Of a DNA stretch of 63,267 bases, positions 55,113 to 63,267 are shown in pieces. The stretch is from Planctomycetes bacterium GWF2_41_51. GTDB lineage: Bacteria > Planctomycetota > Phycisphaerae > Sedimentisphaerales > UBA12454. The translations under genes and the position numbers were made by a program. The DNA lies in assembly GCA_001825665.1 (NCBI GenBank), contig MHXZ01000076.1:1-63267 (forward strand), given 5' to 3'. Numbering within the stretch: the stretch's first letter is position 1; the number at the start of each line of letters is the position of its first letter. Under the pieces are notes generated by a model that saw nothing but the letters and a program-made list of their open reading frames with translations, did not search any database and was not told the DNA's origin.

Positions 55113-56572
55113 TTTGAATTTTCCATTGACTCAATCAAACCGTCAATCGTATGTTCTTTCGCTTCGACAGCAGGCTTGACACTATACTTTTTTAATGTTT
55201 CTGTCGTAACAGGTCCGATGGAAGCGATCTTTCTGTTCTGAATATCTTCAGGTCTGAATTTTTCAAAAAAACATTTAACCGCAAAACTGCTCCCAAACGT
55301 AATCCAATCTACATTCTCATCTATTTTAGAAAAACTACTTTCAATCTTTTTAGCTGTATAAATCGCGGCTGTTTCTGTTACCGCGCCTTTAATTTCTAAT
55401 TTTTCTGCAAGTGCTGAGCGTAAAAGCAATATTTTCATTCCATTCGGTTTATATTTTTTAATAAATTCTTTAGCCATATCAACTGAAGTAAAATTCTTGG
55501 GAATAAAATCCGGAATAATTCCATAATCGTTCAGAGCCGTGGCCGTTTCAGAGCCGATGCACCCAATTTTCGAACAGCCGAAAACACGACCATCCTTTTT
55601 TAATTTTTTCAACGATTTAAAAAACAGTTTAACGCCTGTAGGGCTTGTGAAAAACACCCAATCATAGTTTTTGATTTTTTCCACAACATGCTTAAAATCT
55701 TTGCTGCCGGTCAAATCCTCAATTTCAAACATCGGGCAGCTAATCGCCTGCGCGCCGCGAGCTGCCAGTTTGCATGCAAATTCCGCGTTACCCAAAACAT
55801 CTCGCGTCATCAAAACTTTTTTACCAAATAACGTCTGATTCGAAAGCAGACTTGTACATTTTTTCCCGATTATCAAAACCGCCGGAGGCTGAATTTTCTC
55901 AATTATACATTTTTGTGCGATATTGGAAACTGTTCCTATTACAATCTTCTGATTCGCAAGTGACGCATTTGCGACTATGATTGCGCCGGTATCAGCTTTC
56001 ATCCCGGCTTTAACCAGCTTTTGACAAATAAGTTTCATATTTTCCACAGTCATATAAAATACAATTGTGCCGTTAAGTTTTACAAGGCTCGGAAAATCTA
56101 TTTTTGTTAATCTGCCTTCTGCCGTCTGCCCTGTTACCAATGTTACTGATGAAGCGGTATTTCTATCTGTTAGAATTATCCCCGCACACGCGGCAGCCGA
56201 TGTAATGGCGGTTATTCCCGGCACTATTTCGAATTTTATTTTATTTTCGATAAGGCTTTTTATTTCTTCCGTCGCCCTGCCGAAAATCATCGGGTCTCCC
56301 CCTTTAAGCCTGACAACAACTTTATGTCTGCTGGTCTTATCTATGAGAATTTTATTTATTTCCTCCTGAGTGCGGACATCGCCTTTGTGTTCTTTGCCAA
56401 CATATACAAGTTCTGCGTTTTGCCCGATAAGATTTAAAATTTCCTTCCCAATCAGCCTGTCATAAAGAACACAATCACAATGCTGCAAAATATGCAGAGC
56501 CTTTGCGCTTATAAGCCCCATACACCCCGGCCCGGCCCCAACCATATAAACCTTTCCCCTTCTTTCAGCCAT
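55109..56572 (-). CDS. cobA-hemD: Uroporphyrinogen-III methyltransferase / uroporphyrinogen-III synthase fusion
   Basis: A 487-residue bifunctional protein. Residues about 5-240 are SUMT (CobA): VYMVGAGPGCMGLISAKAL, VRLKGGDPMIFGR and VPGITAITSAAACAG are the SAM-binding blocks. Residues about 247-485 are the HemD synthase: KVLMTRDVLGNAEFACKL, VFFTSPTGVKLFF, DWITFGSSFAVKCFFEK and IASIGPVTTETLKKY. It closes hydroxymethylbilane to uroporphyrinogen III and methylates that to precorrin-2, the branch to siroheme. The dehydrogenase/ferrochelatase needed next (SirC/CysG N-part) is not in this window. Confidence 0.94.
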   Translation of the reverse strand: MAERRGKVYMVGAGPGCMGLISAKALHILQHCDCVLYDRLIGKEILNLIGQNAELVYVGKEHKGDVRTQEEINKILIDKTSRHKVVVRLKGGDPMIFGRATEEIKSLIENKIKFEIVPGITAITSAAACAGIILTDRNTASSVTLVTGQTAEGRLTKIDFPSLVKLNGTIVFYMTVENMKLICQKLVKAGMKADTGAIIVANASLANQKIVIGTVSNIAQKCIIEKIQPPAVLIIGKKCTSLLSNQTLFGKKVLMTRDVLGNAEFACKLAARGAQAISCPMFEIEDLTGSKDFKHVVEKIKNYDWVFFTSPTGVKLFFKSLKKLKKDGRVFGCSKIGCIGSETATALNDYGIIPDFIPKNFTSVDMAKEFIKKYKPNGMKILLLRSALAEKLEIKGAVTETAAIYTAKKIESSFSKIDENVDWITFGSSFAVKCFFEKFRPEDIQNRKIASIGPVTTETLKKYSVKPAVEAKEHTIDGLIESMENSK

Positions 56573-57482
56573 TCTTCAGCAACTCCGCAGCACCTGATTT
56601 CAATAGTTCTTCTGCCATATCTTCCGCAAGCTTATGCGCCGATGCAAGATGTCCCTGCATCTTACGATTGATAAATTTCTGCCCGTTTTCATCTGCGACA
56701 AAAGCGTAAATTGTAATTTCACTGCCGTTTATTTTTGCGTACACACCCGCCGGCGCATGACAGCCCGCTTTTATTTTATGCAAAACAAGTCTCTCCGTAT
56801 CAGAAGAAATTCGTGAAATTTTGTCATCGATTCCCGCAAGCATCTTTAAAATTTCATGGTCATTCGCTCTCGCCTCAACTGCCAAAGCGCCTTGTGCGGG
56901 CGATGGCAAAAATTCTGTCGCATCAAAATTAATCGAAATTTTATTTGTCAGTTCCAGTCTCTCGATTCCCGCGTACGCAAGAACCGTGGCATCATAAAGC
57001 CCCTTCTCCACCTGGCTGATTCGCGTATGAACATTCCCCCTTATCGGCTCGCATTTCAAATCAGGCCTGAGATGCAGAAGCTGTGCTTTCCTGCGAAGAC
57101 TCGATGTGCCTATTTTTGCGCCCTGCGGAAGATTTGCCGGAGAATTAATTTTATTCTTGCAGATTAAGCAATCGTGCACAAATCTCCTGTCCAGCACCGC
57201 CCCGATAACAAAACTCTTTGCCGCCTCTATTGGTAAATCCTTATAACTGTGAACCGCGATATCCGCCCTGTTTTCACGCAGCGCGTTTTCAATCGCCGCT
57301 GTAAACAAACCCATTTCAGATGATTTCCACAAAGGCTTTTTCTTATCGATATCGCCCTGGCTCTTTATTTCAACAATTTCAAAATCTGCTTTGGAATATT
57401 TTTTTGAAATTGCTTCTACAACAATCTGCGTTTGAATTAGAGCAAGACTGCTCGAACGTGTTGCAATCCTAATTATCTCCAT
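56565..57482 (-). CDS. hemC: Hydroxymethylbilane synthase (porphobilinogen deaminase)
   Basis: HemC, 305 residues, which polymerises four porphobilinogens. IRIATRSSSLALIQTQIV at the N-terminus, VHSYKDLPIEAAK, GTSSLRRKAQLL and RGNVHTRISQVEKG are typical, and KAGCHAPAGVYA holds the cysteine that carries the dipyrromethane cofactor. It overlaps hemA by one base and cobA-hemD by 8. Confidence 0.96.
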   Translation of the reverse strand: MEIIRIATRSSSLALIQTQIVVEAISKKYSKADFEIVEIKSQGDIDKKKPLWKSSEMGLFTAAIENALRENRADIAVHSYKDLPIEAAKSFVIGAVLDRRFVHDCLICKNKINSPANLPQGAKIGTSSLRRKAQLLHLRPDLKCEPIRGNVHTRISQVEKGLYDATVLAYAGIERLELTNKISINFDATEFLPSPAQGALAVEARANDHEILKMLAGIDDKISRISSDTERLVLHKIKAGCHAPAGVYAKINGSEITIYAFVADENGQKFINRKMQGHLASAHKLAEDMAEELLKSGAAELLKNG

Positions 57483-58471
57483 TAACTCACCATTGATTCA
57501 ATATTCAGGGTCTTGAGCCAATTTGAAAATTGAGGCAAATATTTTTTCACAACCGTCTTTGCTTTTGGAACTTCATTTTGACGTCTGGCATTATTGGCGC
57601 TTATAATTTCATTCAGGCTGTCGATATTAAATACTTTCACATTCTTCGTTTCACTTATATCATTCTGTATATTTGCCGGTACAGAAATATCTATCAGAAT
57701 AAGCGGATTACTCCTGTTCTTAATCATATCCTTTTTTATCAATGGTTCTTCTGAAGAAGTAGAGGCAAAAACAATGTCCGCATTCGAAATATGATTTGAA
57801 AGATTGCTCAATGGCAAAAATTTTCCCAATTTCGCCGCCCGCGCGCTGTTTCGAGCAACAATCGTAATATCTTTCACTTTCTTCTTTATTAGATGCTTAA
57901 TGAGAAGTTCTGCATTCGCCCCGCTGCCGATTACAAATACCTTCGCTTTTTCAATTTCACGATTCACCGATGCAAGCGCAACCGCCGCACCCGCAACAGA
58001 CAGCGCCCCTGCGCTTATGTGAGTTTGAGTCCTGACAGCCTTGGCTACACGAAACGCGCAGTGTAAAAGATGATGAAAAACATATTTCACACAGCCGCAC
58101 GACAAAGCAAAACCGTACGCAGCCTTCAATTGCGCGAATATTTCATTTTCTCCGATGATTTGCGATTCAAGCCCCGCCGCTACTCTGAACAGATGTTCCG
58201 CCGCATCAATGCCTGCAAATTTTTCTGCGTATTGCTCCCACTGATTACCCCCGATAAAATCGTTAACGAGTTTTGTGATGTCTGTGTTTTCTTCTGCATA
58301 AAAATAAAACTCCAGCCTGTTGCAGGTGTTCAGAATCAATGCGTCGCTGATTTGTGAATGCTGCCGGCAAATACCAAGAAAATCTTCCTGCCGTTGTTTA
58401 TTAAGCACGAACTCCGCTGATATCGCAGCAGAACATCGCTTAAAATTTACGCCTTGGCAGAATAATTCCAT
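57482..58471 (-). CDS. hemA: Glutamyl-tRNA reductase, short form
   Basis: A glutamyl-tRNA reductase of 329 residues, first committed enzyme of C5 tetrapyrrole synthesis. LILNTCNRLEFYF has the catalytic Cys50. GLESQIIGENEIFAQLK and FRVAKAVRTQTHISAG are the substrate domain. VFVIGSGANAELLIKHL is the NADPH Rossmann loop, and ILIDISVPANIQ follows. The chain ends at about the point where the C-terminal dimerisation domain (about 90 more residues in E. coli HemA) would begin. It is flanked by a ccsA-like gene 12 bases upstream and hemC overlapping by one. Confidence 0.92.
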   Translation of the reverse strand: MELFCQGVNFKRCSAAISAEFVLNKQRQEDFLGICRQHSQISDALILNTCNRLEFYFYAEENTDITKLVNDFIGGNQWEQYAEKFAGIDAAEHLFRVAAGLESQIIGENEIFAQLKAAYGFALSCGCVKYVFHHLLHCAFRVAKAVRTQTHISAGALSVAGAAVALASVNREIEKAKVFVIGSGANAELLIKHLIKKKVKDITIVARNSARAAKLGKFLPLSNLSNHISNADIVFASTSSEEPLIKKDMIKNRSNPLILIDISVPANIQNDISETKNVKVFNIDSLNEIISANNARRQNEVPKAKTVVKKYLPQFSNWLKTLNIESMVS

Positions 58472-58483
58472 AACATTCCAATT

Positions 58484-59221
58484 CTATCCGCTGTAATTAT
58501 GAAGTCCCGCAAAAATTCTCGAAAAGTTCACCAGCGTCACACCCAGAATAATCAATAAAAAACCTATGATAACCCAAAAACAATTCAAACGCAAAAACCT
58601 TTGCCCATAAAGTATCCGCAAGTGCAGAAAAGCCGCAAAAACAAGCCATACAGCGAGCGAAAAACTCTCTTTGGGATCCCAACTCCACCAATCGCCCCAC
58701 GCCGACATCGCCCACATACTGCCAAGAACAATTCCTGCCGTTAAAAACGGAAATCCCAAACAAACAAATCTATATGAATTATTCTCTGATTCTTGTTTTT
58801 TATCTATCAGGCATTTTCCTGAAAAGAAAGCCGCCAACGCAAAAAATACATAAGAAAGCAAACACGTAAAAATATGCGGAACAAAAAATACGCTTTTCAG
58901 TTGGTGAGACTGAACTGATGATATTCGGGTGAAATATATAAATCCGATGACAATCAAAAGAACTATTGCGATTAGTATTTCTGCTTTTGACCATCTAAAC
59001 CAGTTTCGGATTGCAGACGTGATGAATCTAATATTCCCGAACCCGAGAAGTTCAGCCGCGAATAGCAACCCGATACTCAAGCCTAAACTTTCGCCCGGCA
59101 GAGTATTAAAAAACCATTTTGACCATTGAACGCCCATTATCGAACCGGTAATGCAGGTTAAAGCTGAAAAAAGCAACAGGACAATAGTTGTTAGAACACA
59201 TAATTTTTTTAAGCCGGTCAT
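58484..59221 (-). CDS. CcsA/HemX-like cytochrome c assembly membrane protein
   Basis: A 245-residue polytopic protein with about eight membrane segments and the WWD motif SAWGDWWSWDPKESFSL, the haem-handling signature of CcsA/CcmC/CcmF and HemX-type proteins. In other bacteria CcsA with CcsB exports and attaches haem to cytochrome c; HemX-type proteins affect HemA levels. It is the first gene of the haem operon and no ccsB is adjacent, so a HemX-like role is as likely as cytochrome c assembly. The frame opens at 59248, but Met at 59221 is preferred because an operator-like dyad covers 59239-59267. Confidence 0.82.
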   Translation of the reverse strand: MTGLKKLCVLTTIVLLLFSALTCITGSIMGVQWSKWFFNTLPGESLGLSIGLLFAAELLGFGNIRFITSAIRNWFRWSKAEILIAIVLLIVIGFIYFTRISSVQSHQLKSVFFVPHIFTCLLSYVFFALAAFFSGKCLIDKKQESENNSYRFVCLGFPFLTAGIVLGSMWAMSAWGDWWSWDPKESFSLAVWLVFAAFLHLRILYGQRFLRLNCFWVIIGFLLIILGVTLVNFSRIFAGLHNYSG

Positions 59222-59238
59222 AATGAGTACGATATCAT

Positions 59239-59267
59239 ACCTGTTCAATTTTGTCTATATAACAGGT
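59239..59267. promoter_or_regulatory. Operator-like dyad upstream of the haem operon
   Basis: Arms ACCTGTT (59239-59245) and AACAGGT (59261-59267) form a perfect 7-base inverted repeat across a 15-base spacer, 18 bases before the ccsA-like ATG. No regulator family is recognised from the sequence. It lies where a repressor of the whole operon could act. Confidence 0.4.
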
Positions 59268-59290
59268 CAGTTTAAGACCTTAAAATGCTA

Positions 59291-59318
59291 TTGCATTAAT
59301 TTTGTTTGACACTATAAT
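59291..59318 (+). promoter_or_regulatory. Promoter of the TPR/alpha-CTD gene
   Basis: TTGCAT (59291-59296) and TATAAT (59313-59318) with a 16-base spacer. The leader of about 70 bases ends in AGGAGCAAAAAACG before the ATG at 59396. Confidence 0.55.
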
Positions 59319-59395
59319 GACGTCTTTCCCGAATCGTACTAAGAAAATAAAGCAAAAGCTTTAAATTACTATACTTAAATTAGGAGCAAAAAACG

Positions 59396-60712
59396 ATGGC
59401 AGTCGTAACTCAGCCGAACATTGACTTGTTAAATACTGAAAATATCACAATGGAAGATATACTCGCAACCAACGACTATGTAAATTCAAGCGAAAGAAAC
59501 AAAATCGCTTTTGCTGGCGAAATCGAAAAAGAACTCGCCAAGTCCGGCAAGAAGAATTACCTCGCTTTGGGAGCTTCTCTGGTAATTCTCGGCAAACACA
59601 ATCAGGCAATCGAAATACTCGAAAAAGCCGAAGACAGCAAAGAAAAATATCTCGAACTGGCATTCTGCCTCAGAAAAACAGGAAATTTCGATAAAGCTAT
59701 CGAAGCTTTGGACAAAGCCGCCAAAGCCGGTGCCGATGCATTGGCCGTAAATTGCGCAAAAGCCGCTGTTTACCGCGTCAAAGGCGATTTCGAAAGTGCC
59801 GCCAAAATCCTCAAGACCTGCGAAAATTATAACAAGGCCAGCGCTCTCTATAATTACACACTCGGCAGACACCTCCAGGCATTAGGCCAATACGAGGCCG
59901 CCATTGAAAACTTAAAAACCGCGGTTGAAATAGACCCGAACTTTTCAAAAGCCCTTTTCCACCTTGCTTTCATCCTCGACCTCAGAGGCGATGACGAAGC
60001 AGCACTGGATTATTATAAACAGCTTACCAATATCACACCTTATGTCAGTGCCCTGCTCAATATGGCCGTTTTGTACGAAGATTTAAACGAGTTTGAAAAG
60101 GCCGTACATTGCGTTAATCAGGTCATTAAATATCATCCGAACAATCTTCGTGCGATACTTTTCAAAAAGGACATCGATAGCTCCAGGACAATGCTTTACG
60201 ATGAAGAAATTGAAAAGAACAAAGACCAGCAGACCAAGATTCTCGAAACTCCGATTTCCGATTTCGAACTTTCGGTCAGAAGCAGGAACTGCCTCAAGAA
60301 AATGAACATCAATACTATCGGCGATTTGCTCAAAATCACAGAAACAGAATTGCTCGCATATAAGAACTTCGGCGAAACATCACTTACCGAAATCAAAGCG
60401 ATGCTCGAATCCAGAGGCCTGCGCCTCGGTATGGCCGCCGAAGGTAAATTCCCCACCGATATACAGTTGTTAAATATGGAAAACGAAGACGACGATGCTG
60501 AGGACGAGATGATGAATAAATCCGTCGAAGAGTTCGGCCTTTCCGTCCGCGCCAAAAACTGTCTTGCTCAGCTCAATATCAGAACTATGGGCGACCTCGT
60601 TTCGAAAACAGAAGCAGAACTGATGGGCGTTAAAAACTTCGGCTCTACCAGCCTGTTGGAAATACATCAAATGCTCGACAGCCTCGGCCTCGAGCTTCGA
60701 AAAATAGATTAG
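59396..60712 (+). CDS. TPR protein with two RNA polymerase alpha-CTD-like domains
   Basis: A 438-residue cytoplasmic protein. Residues about 55-270 are TPR repeats (e.g. ALGQYEAAIENLKTAVEIDP). Two helix-hairpin-helix domains like the RNA polymerase alpha C-terminal domain follow: ELSVRSRNCLKKMNINTIGD with ELLAYKNFGETSLTEIKAML (about 290-345), and GLSVRAKNCLAQLNIRTMGD with ELMGVKNFGSTSLLEIHQML (about 380-433). In RNA polymerase this domain binds UP-element DNA and activators. No other part of the alpha subunit is present. Such TPR-alpha-CTD proteins are known from planctomycetes without a defined role. A strong AGGAG supports the start. The stop overlaps the next gene's alternative GTG. Confidence 0.88.
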   Translation: MAVVTQPNIDLLNTENITMEDILATNDYVNSSERNKIAFAGEIEKELAKSGKKNYLALGASLVILGKHNQAIEILEKAEDSKEKYLELAFCLRKTGNFDKAIEALDKAAKAGADALAVNCAKAAVYRVKGDFESAAKILKTCENYNKASALYNYTLGRHLQALGQYEAAIENLKTAVEIDPNFSKALFHLAFILDLRGDDEAALDYYKQLTNITPYVSALLNMAVLYEDLNEFEKAVHCVNQVIKYHPNNLRAILFKKDIDSSRTMLYDEEIEKNKDQQTKILETPISDFELSVRSRNCLKKMNINTIGDLLKITETELLAYKNFGETSLTEIKAMLESRGLRLGMAAEGKFPTDIQLLNMENEDDDAEDEMMNKSVEEFGLSVRAKNCLAQLNIRTMGDLVSKTEAELMGVKNFGSTSLLEIHQMLDSLGLELRKID

Positions 60713-60735
60713 TGCTTGTAAAGTTCAGAACACGG

Positions 60736-61971
60736 ATGAAAATACTTTATATTATCACGGCTCTCGCCATCGGATTGTTTGTCCTTTGGATAGGCACAGG
60801 TACGCAAACTGCCGAAACAGTAACTACAAACGCGCAAAGTTCTGTTCAATTCGACATTAAAGTGCTGCTTATCGAAAACGCAACCAAAATCAGCTTCAAA
60901 TCAGGCGATGATTACCGCATCATAAATTGCAAAACCACTGAAGTTACCGGCGCAATCGGAGGCGATAACTTCATAAATATTTCAATTGATAATAATTCCA
61001 TAAAAGGCGGTTTCCGAAACTACAACGCCCGCCACGTCATTCTCCAGCCAGTGCAGGAAAAACCTTTCGCTATCAACGATAACCAGACATATCGCGGATG
61101 CCTTGAACTCATTATCAATCCCGACAACAAAACAATGATGGTCATTAATAAAGTTTCGCTCGAAGATTACCTCAAAGGCGTCGTCGCTTCTGAAATGCCG
61201 AGCTATTGGGAAAGTGAAGCATTAAAAGCACAGGCTATCGCCGCAAGAACTTACGTATTATATATCCAATCAAGGTTCGGCAAAAACCGAAAGTGGGATG
61301 TCAAGGCAACACAGGCCAATCAAATGTACAAAGGTATGCGTTCCGAAACAATGCGTACCAACGATGCCGTGGACGCTACCGCAGGTATGATTATGAGTTG
61401 CTGGCAGCAGGATTGGCAGGTATTCCCCGCATATTATAGTTCAGTCTGCGGCGGGCACACCGAATCCACCGAAAATGTTTTCGGCGACAGCTTCGAAACG
61501 CTTCGAGGCGTCGATTGCCCATGGTGCAGAATGAACACAAAGCCAAGCCTCTTCTATTGGCCCGATGCCGTTTACGACAAAAAAACTATAAGCGACAATA
61601 TTCTTGCCAAATACCCCGCCTTAAAAGAATTGGGAACTATAGATAGAATCGAAACCGCCAAACAAAGCATTTACTCAGGCGGCCTGGCAAGAACAACAAG
61701 CGTAAAATTAACAGGCTCAACCGGCAAAACCGGATTCCTCCGCGGCGAAGACCTCCGCTTGACCGTCGATTCCACCGGCACAAAAATACAAAGCACATGC
61801 TGCACGATAATAAGCCTTAAAAATGATGTGCTTTTCATCTCAGGAAAAGGCTTCGGCCACGGCGTCGGCCTTTGTCAATATGGCGCAAGAGAAATGGCAA
61901 GACAAGGCAACACCGCAAAGCAAATTCTCGATTTCTATTACCCCGGCAACAGAATCAAACTGCTATACTAA
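60736..61971 (+). CDS. SpoIID/LytB-domain protein
   Basis: A 411-residue exported protein with an N-terminal membrane segment (ILYIITALAIGLFVLWIG). VSLEDYLKGVVASEMPSYW, ALKAQAIAARTYVLY and YSSVCGGHTESTENVFG are the SpoIID motifs, and GKGFGHGVGLCQYGAREMA closes the domain. In Bacillus SpoIID is a lytic transglycosylase acting on denuded glycans. Homologues in Gram-negative bacteria probably trim peptidoglycan too. The frame also allows a GTG at 60712 that overlaps the preceding TAG; ATG 60736 gives a cleaner signal segment. Confidence 0.9.
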   Translation: MKILYIITALAIGLFVLWIGTGTQTAETVTTNAQSSVQFDIKVLLIENATKISFKSGDDYRIINCKTTEVTGAIGGDNFINISIDNNSIKGGFRNYNARHVILQPVQEKPFAINDNQTYRGCLELIINPDNKTMMVINKVSLEDYLKGVVASEMPSYWESEALKAQAIAARTYVLYIQSRFGKNRKWDVKATQANQMYKGMRSETMRTNDAVDATAGMIMSCWQQDWQVFPAYYSSVCGGHTESTENVFGDSFETLRGVDCPWCRMNTKPSLFYWPDAVYDKKTISDNILAKYPALKELGTIDRIETAKQSIYSGGLARTTSVKLTGSTGKTGFLRGEDLRLTVDSTGTKIQSTCCTIISLKNDVLFISGKGFGHGVGLCQYGAREMARQGNTAKQILDFYYPGNRIKLLY

Positions 61972-61973
61972 AA

Positions 61974-63197
61974 ATGAAACATCATCGCAAAATGCTTTTC
62001 GGTCGTTTCGACTACGCCGCATTCACAAGCTTTTTCTCCTATGCTTCCGGCTCAGTCGCTGTCCCCGTCGCTCTCGTTGCACTTTCAAATGAATTGGGTT
62101 TTTCCCTCAGCGCAGGCGGTATGAGCGCAGGCGGCGCGTTGCATCTTGGCCGAACTATCCCGATGGTCGCCGCAATGCTCCTTTGCGGTTTTGCCGCAGG
62201 TCAATGGGGAAAACGAAGAACCCTCGGCGTTGCAGTTATTCTGATGGGAATCGGAATGGGCCTCTGTGCAATTGCGCCTGTATATGGAATTTTATTTACA
62301 GCCCTGATGATTGCAGGTATCGGCGAAGGAATCATCGAAGGACTCGCAACCCCCTTCATTCAGGATTTGCATCTCGACCAGCCCGGCCGATACATAAACT
62401 TCACTCATTCATTCTGGTCTGTCGGAGTCCTCGCGACCGTCCTCATTTCAGGTGTCCTGCTTTCATTAGGAATCTCATGGCGTTTGATTATCGCTGCCAT
62501 TTCTATTTCTGCGATGATTCCTGCTTTGATATTGCTCCTGCCGTCTAAAATAAAATATCCCGAACACACCGAGCCGCTCCACTGGTCGATTGTTCATAAT
62601 CATTTAGTCGAAATAATCAAAGTCCCCCGCTTCTGGCTCTTTTTCGCCGCGATGTTCGTCGCAGGCGGCGGAGAATTCTGCCTCACCTTCTGGACCGCAA
62701 GTTATATCCAGTTAAATTTTTCAGCCGCTCCATGGGCCGGCGGTGTTGGCACTGCATGTTTCGCTGCCGGTATGATAATCGGCCGATTCGGCTGGGGCTA
62801 TCTCTTAAAGCAGCACCATTTAAAACAATTAATCGTTTATTCCGCCATTGCCGGAACAATAATAACGCTTTTCTTCCCCGTTCTTAGTAATCTATGGTTG
62901 TTCTTCTTTTTGCTTATTCTTGCCGGAATCGCAACCGCACCATTCTGGCCCAGCGTGCAGAGTTACTGCGCTGATTGTATGCCCAAAGCAGATACGACAA
63001 TGTTATTTATTTTATTATCCTGCGCCGGCGTCCCCGGCAGCGGTTTCTTCACTTGGCTTATGGGAGCTATCGCAAACCAGAGTAATGATTTAAGCGGCTC
63101 ATTCTATATCATCCCCGCTTGTTTTATTGTTTTGGCTGTCATCATTGGAATATCCAAATCCGCCCCGCAACATCTCACCTCAGAGCCCCGACAGTAA
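61974..63197 (+). CDS. MFS transporter
   Basis: A 407-residue major facilitator with about 12 membrane segments. The loop after helix 2 is GQWGKRRTLGVAVILMG, the A-motif region, and a second in IIGRFGWGYLLKQ. Overall it looks like the FucP/NNP-like sugar or small-molecule branch. The frame extends back to 61872 inside the SpoIID gene, but the ATG at 61974 lies 2 bases after that gene's stop and starts the transmembrane domain properly. The substrate is unknown. The 70 bases to the window edge show nothing further. Confidence 0.88.
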   Translation: MKHHRKMLFGRFDYAAFTSFFSYASGSVAVPVALVALSNELGFSLSAGGMSAGGALHLGRTIPMVAAMLLCGFAAGQWGKRRTLGVAVILMGIGMGLCAIAPVYGILFTALMIAGIGEGIIEGLATPFIQDLHLDQPGRYINFTHSFWSVGVLATVLISGVLLSLGISWRLIIAAISISAMIPALILLLPSKIKYPEHTEPLHWSIVHNHLVEIIKVPRFWLFFAAMFVAGGGEFCLTFWTASYIQLNFSAAPWAGGVGTACFAAGMIIGRFGWGYLLKQHHLKQLIVYSAIAGTIITLFFPVLSNLWLFFFLLILAGIATAPFWPSVQSYCADCMPKADTTMLFILLSCAGVPGSGFFTWLMGAIANQSNDLSGSFYIIPACFIVLAVIIGISKSAPQHLTSEPRQ

Positions 63198-63267
63198 GGG
63201 CGTGTTGCCTAAAACGGGTGTTCGGAAGTTGCTCTTTAAAAATTTAATATTCGCTCAAAAGTTTGGC

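Noticed and set aside
1-63267. CRISPR arrays, tRNA or rRNA genes, insertion sequences
   Set aside because: No regular direct repeats with spacers, no tRNA-like GGTTCRANTCC arm in a cloverleaf context, no rRNA-like sequence and no transposase frame were found on reading.

Overview
The window is a gene-dense stretch of bacterial chromosome, about 40-45 percent GC by eye. It most resembles a Planctomycetota genome of the Phycisphaerae/Sedimentisphaerales type. Pointers to that are a decayed LamG protein ending in a PEP-CTERM sorting signal, a TPR protein carrying two RNA polymerase alpha-CTD-like domains, a long secretin with a coiled-coil/TPR front half, an oxygen-independent (Ahb) haem pathway, Kdo synthesis, and many short REP-like intergenic repeats. 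The lineage is inference. No 16S, tRNA or CRISPR was seen.

Layout. 1-4160: end of an upstream gene, then a four-gene non-homologous end-joining operon (Ku, ligase, second Ku, LigD polymerase/phosphoesterase). 4161-5606: a secreted subtilase. 5766-9081: promoter plus pyrR-pyrB-pyrC and a YacP-like NYN nuclease. 9094-12934: araB, araD and a fucose/arabinose-isomerase-family protein (L-arabinose catabolism). 12961-15657: aroA and a divergent aroC, ending in a terminator. 15714-18626: secretin with a folded leader. 18963-24384: tsaB, Nudix, miaB, GIY-YIG, hydrolase, DUF2971 and flavoprotein genes. 24460-28733: a PEP-CTERM pseudogene, a three-gene glycosylation operon and a broken PTS-EIIA remnant. 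28740-31552: marC, then a GntR regulator with its own operator and tagaturonate epimerase. 31930-37468: fmdB, leuS, a CYTH protein, a lipid kinase and kdsA. 37755-42943: a small protein, a XerC/D recombinase and a complete sugar ABC transporter. 43116-51171: CapD-like epimerase, a membrane protein, yacG, an unknown protein and an 1185-residue beta-helix surface protein.

51657-59221 is the most distinctive region: one compact minus-strand operon for haem, in transcription order ccsA-like, hemA, hemC, cobA-hemD, ahbC, hemB, ahbD. It would carry glutamyl-tRNA to uroporphyrinogen III, to precorrin-2, and after siroheme formation through the decarboxysiroheme route to haem b. The last gene is a fusion: a radical-SAM haem synthase (AhbD) followed by two RAM-like domains resembling the siroheme decarboxylase pair AhbA and AhbB. 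AhbC lacks the usual C-terminal cysteine cluster motif, and HemA lacks its dimerisation domain. 59396-63197: the TPR/alpha-CTD protein, a SpoIID-type protein and an MFS transporter.

Other signals worth checking are a pair of homologous structured repeats about 8.6 kb apart with compensatory base changes (29419 and 38031), a leuS block with foreign-looking codon use, a chorismate synthase lacking an invariant histidine, a likely GntR operator, and four families of REP-like repeats.
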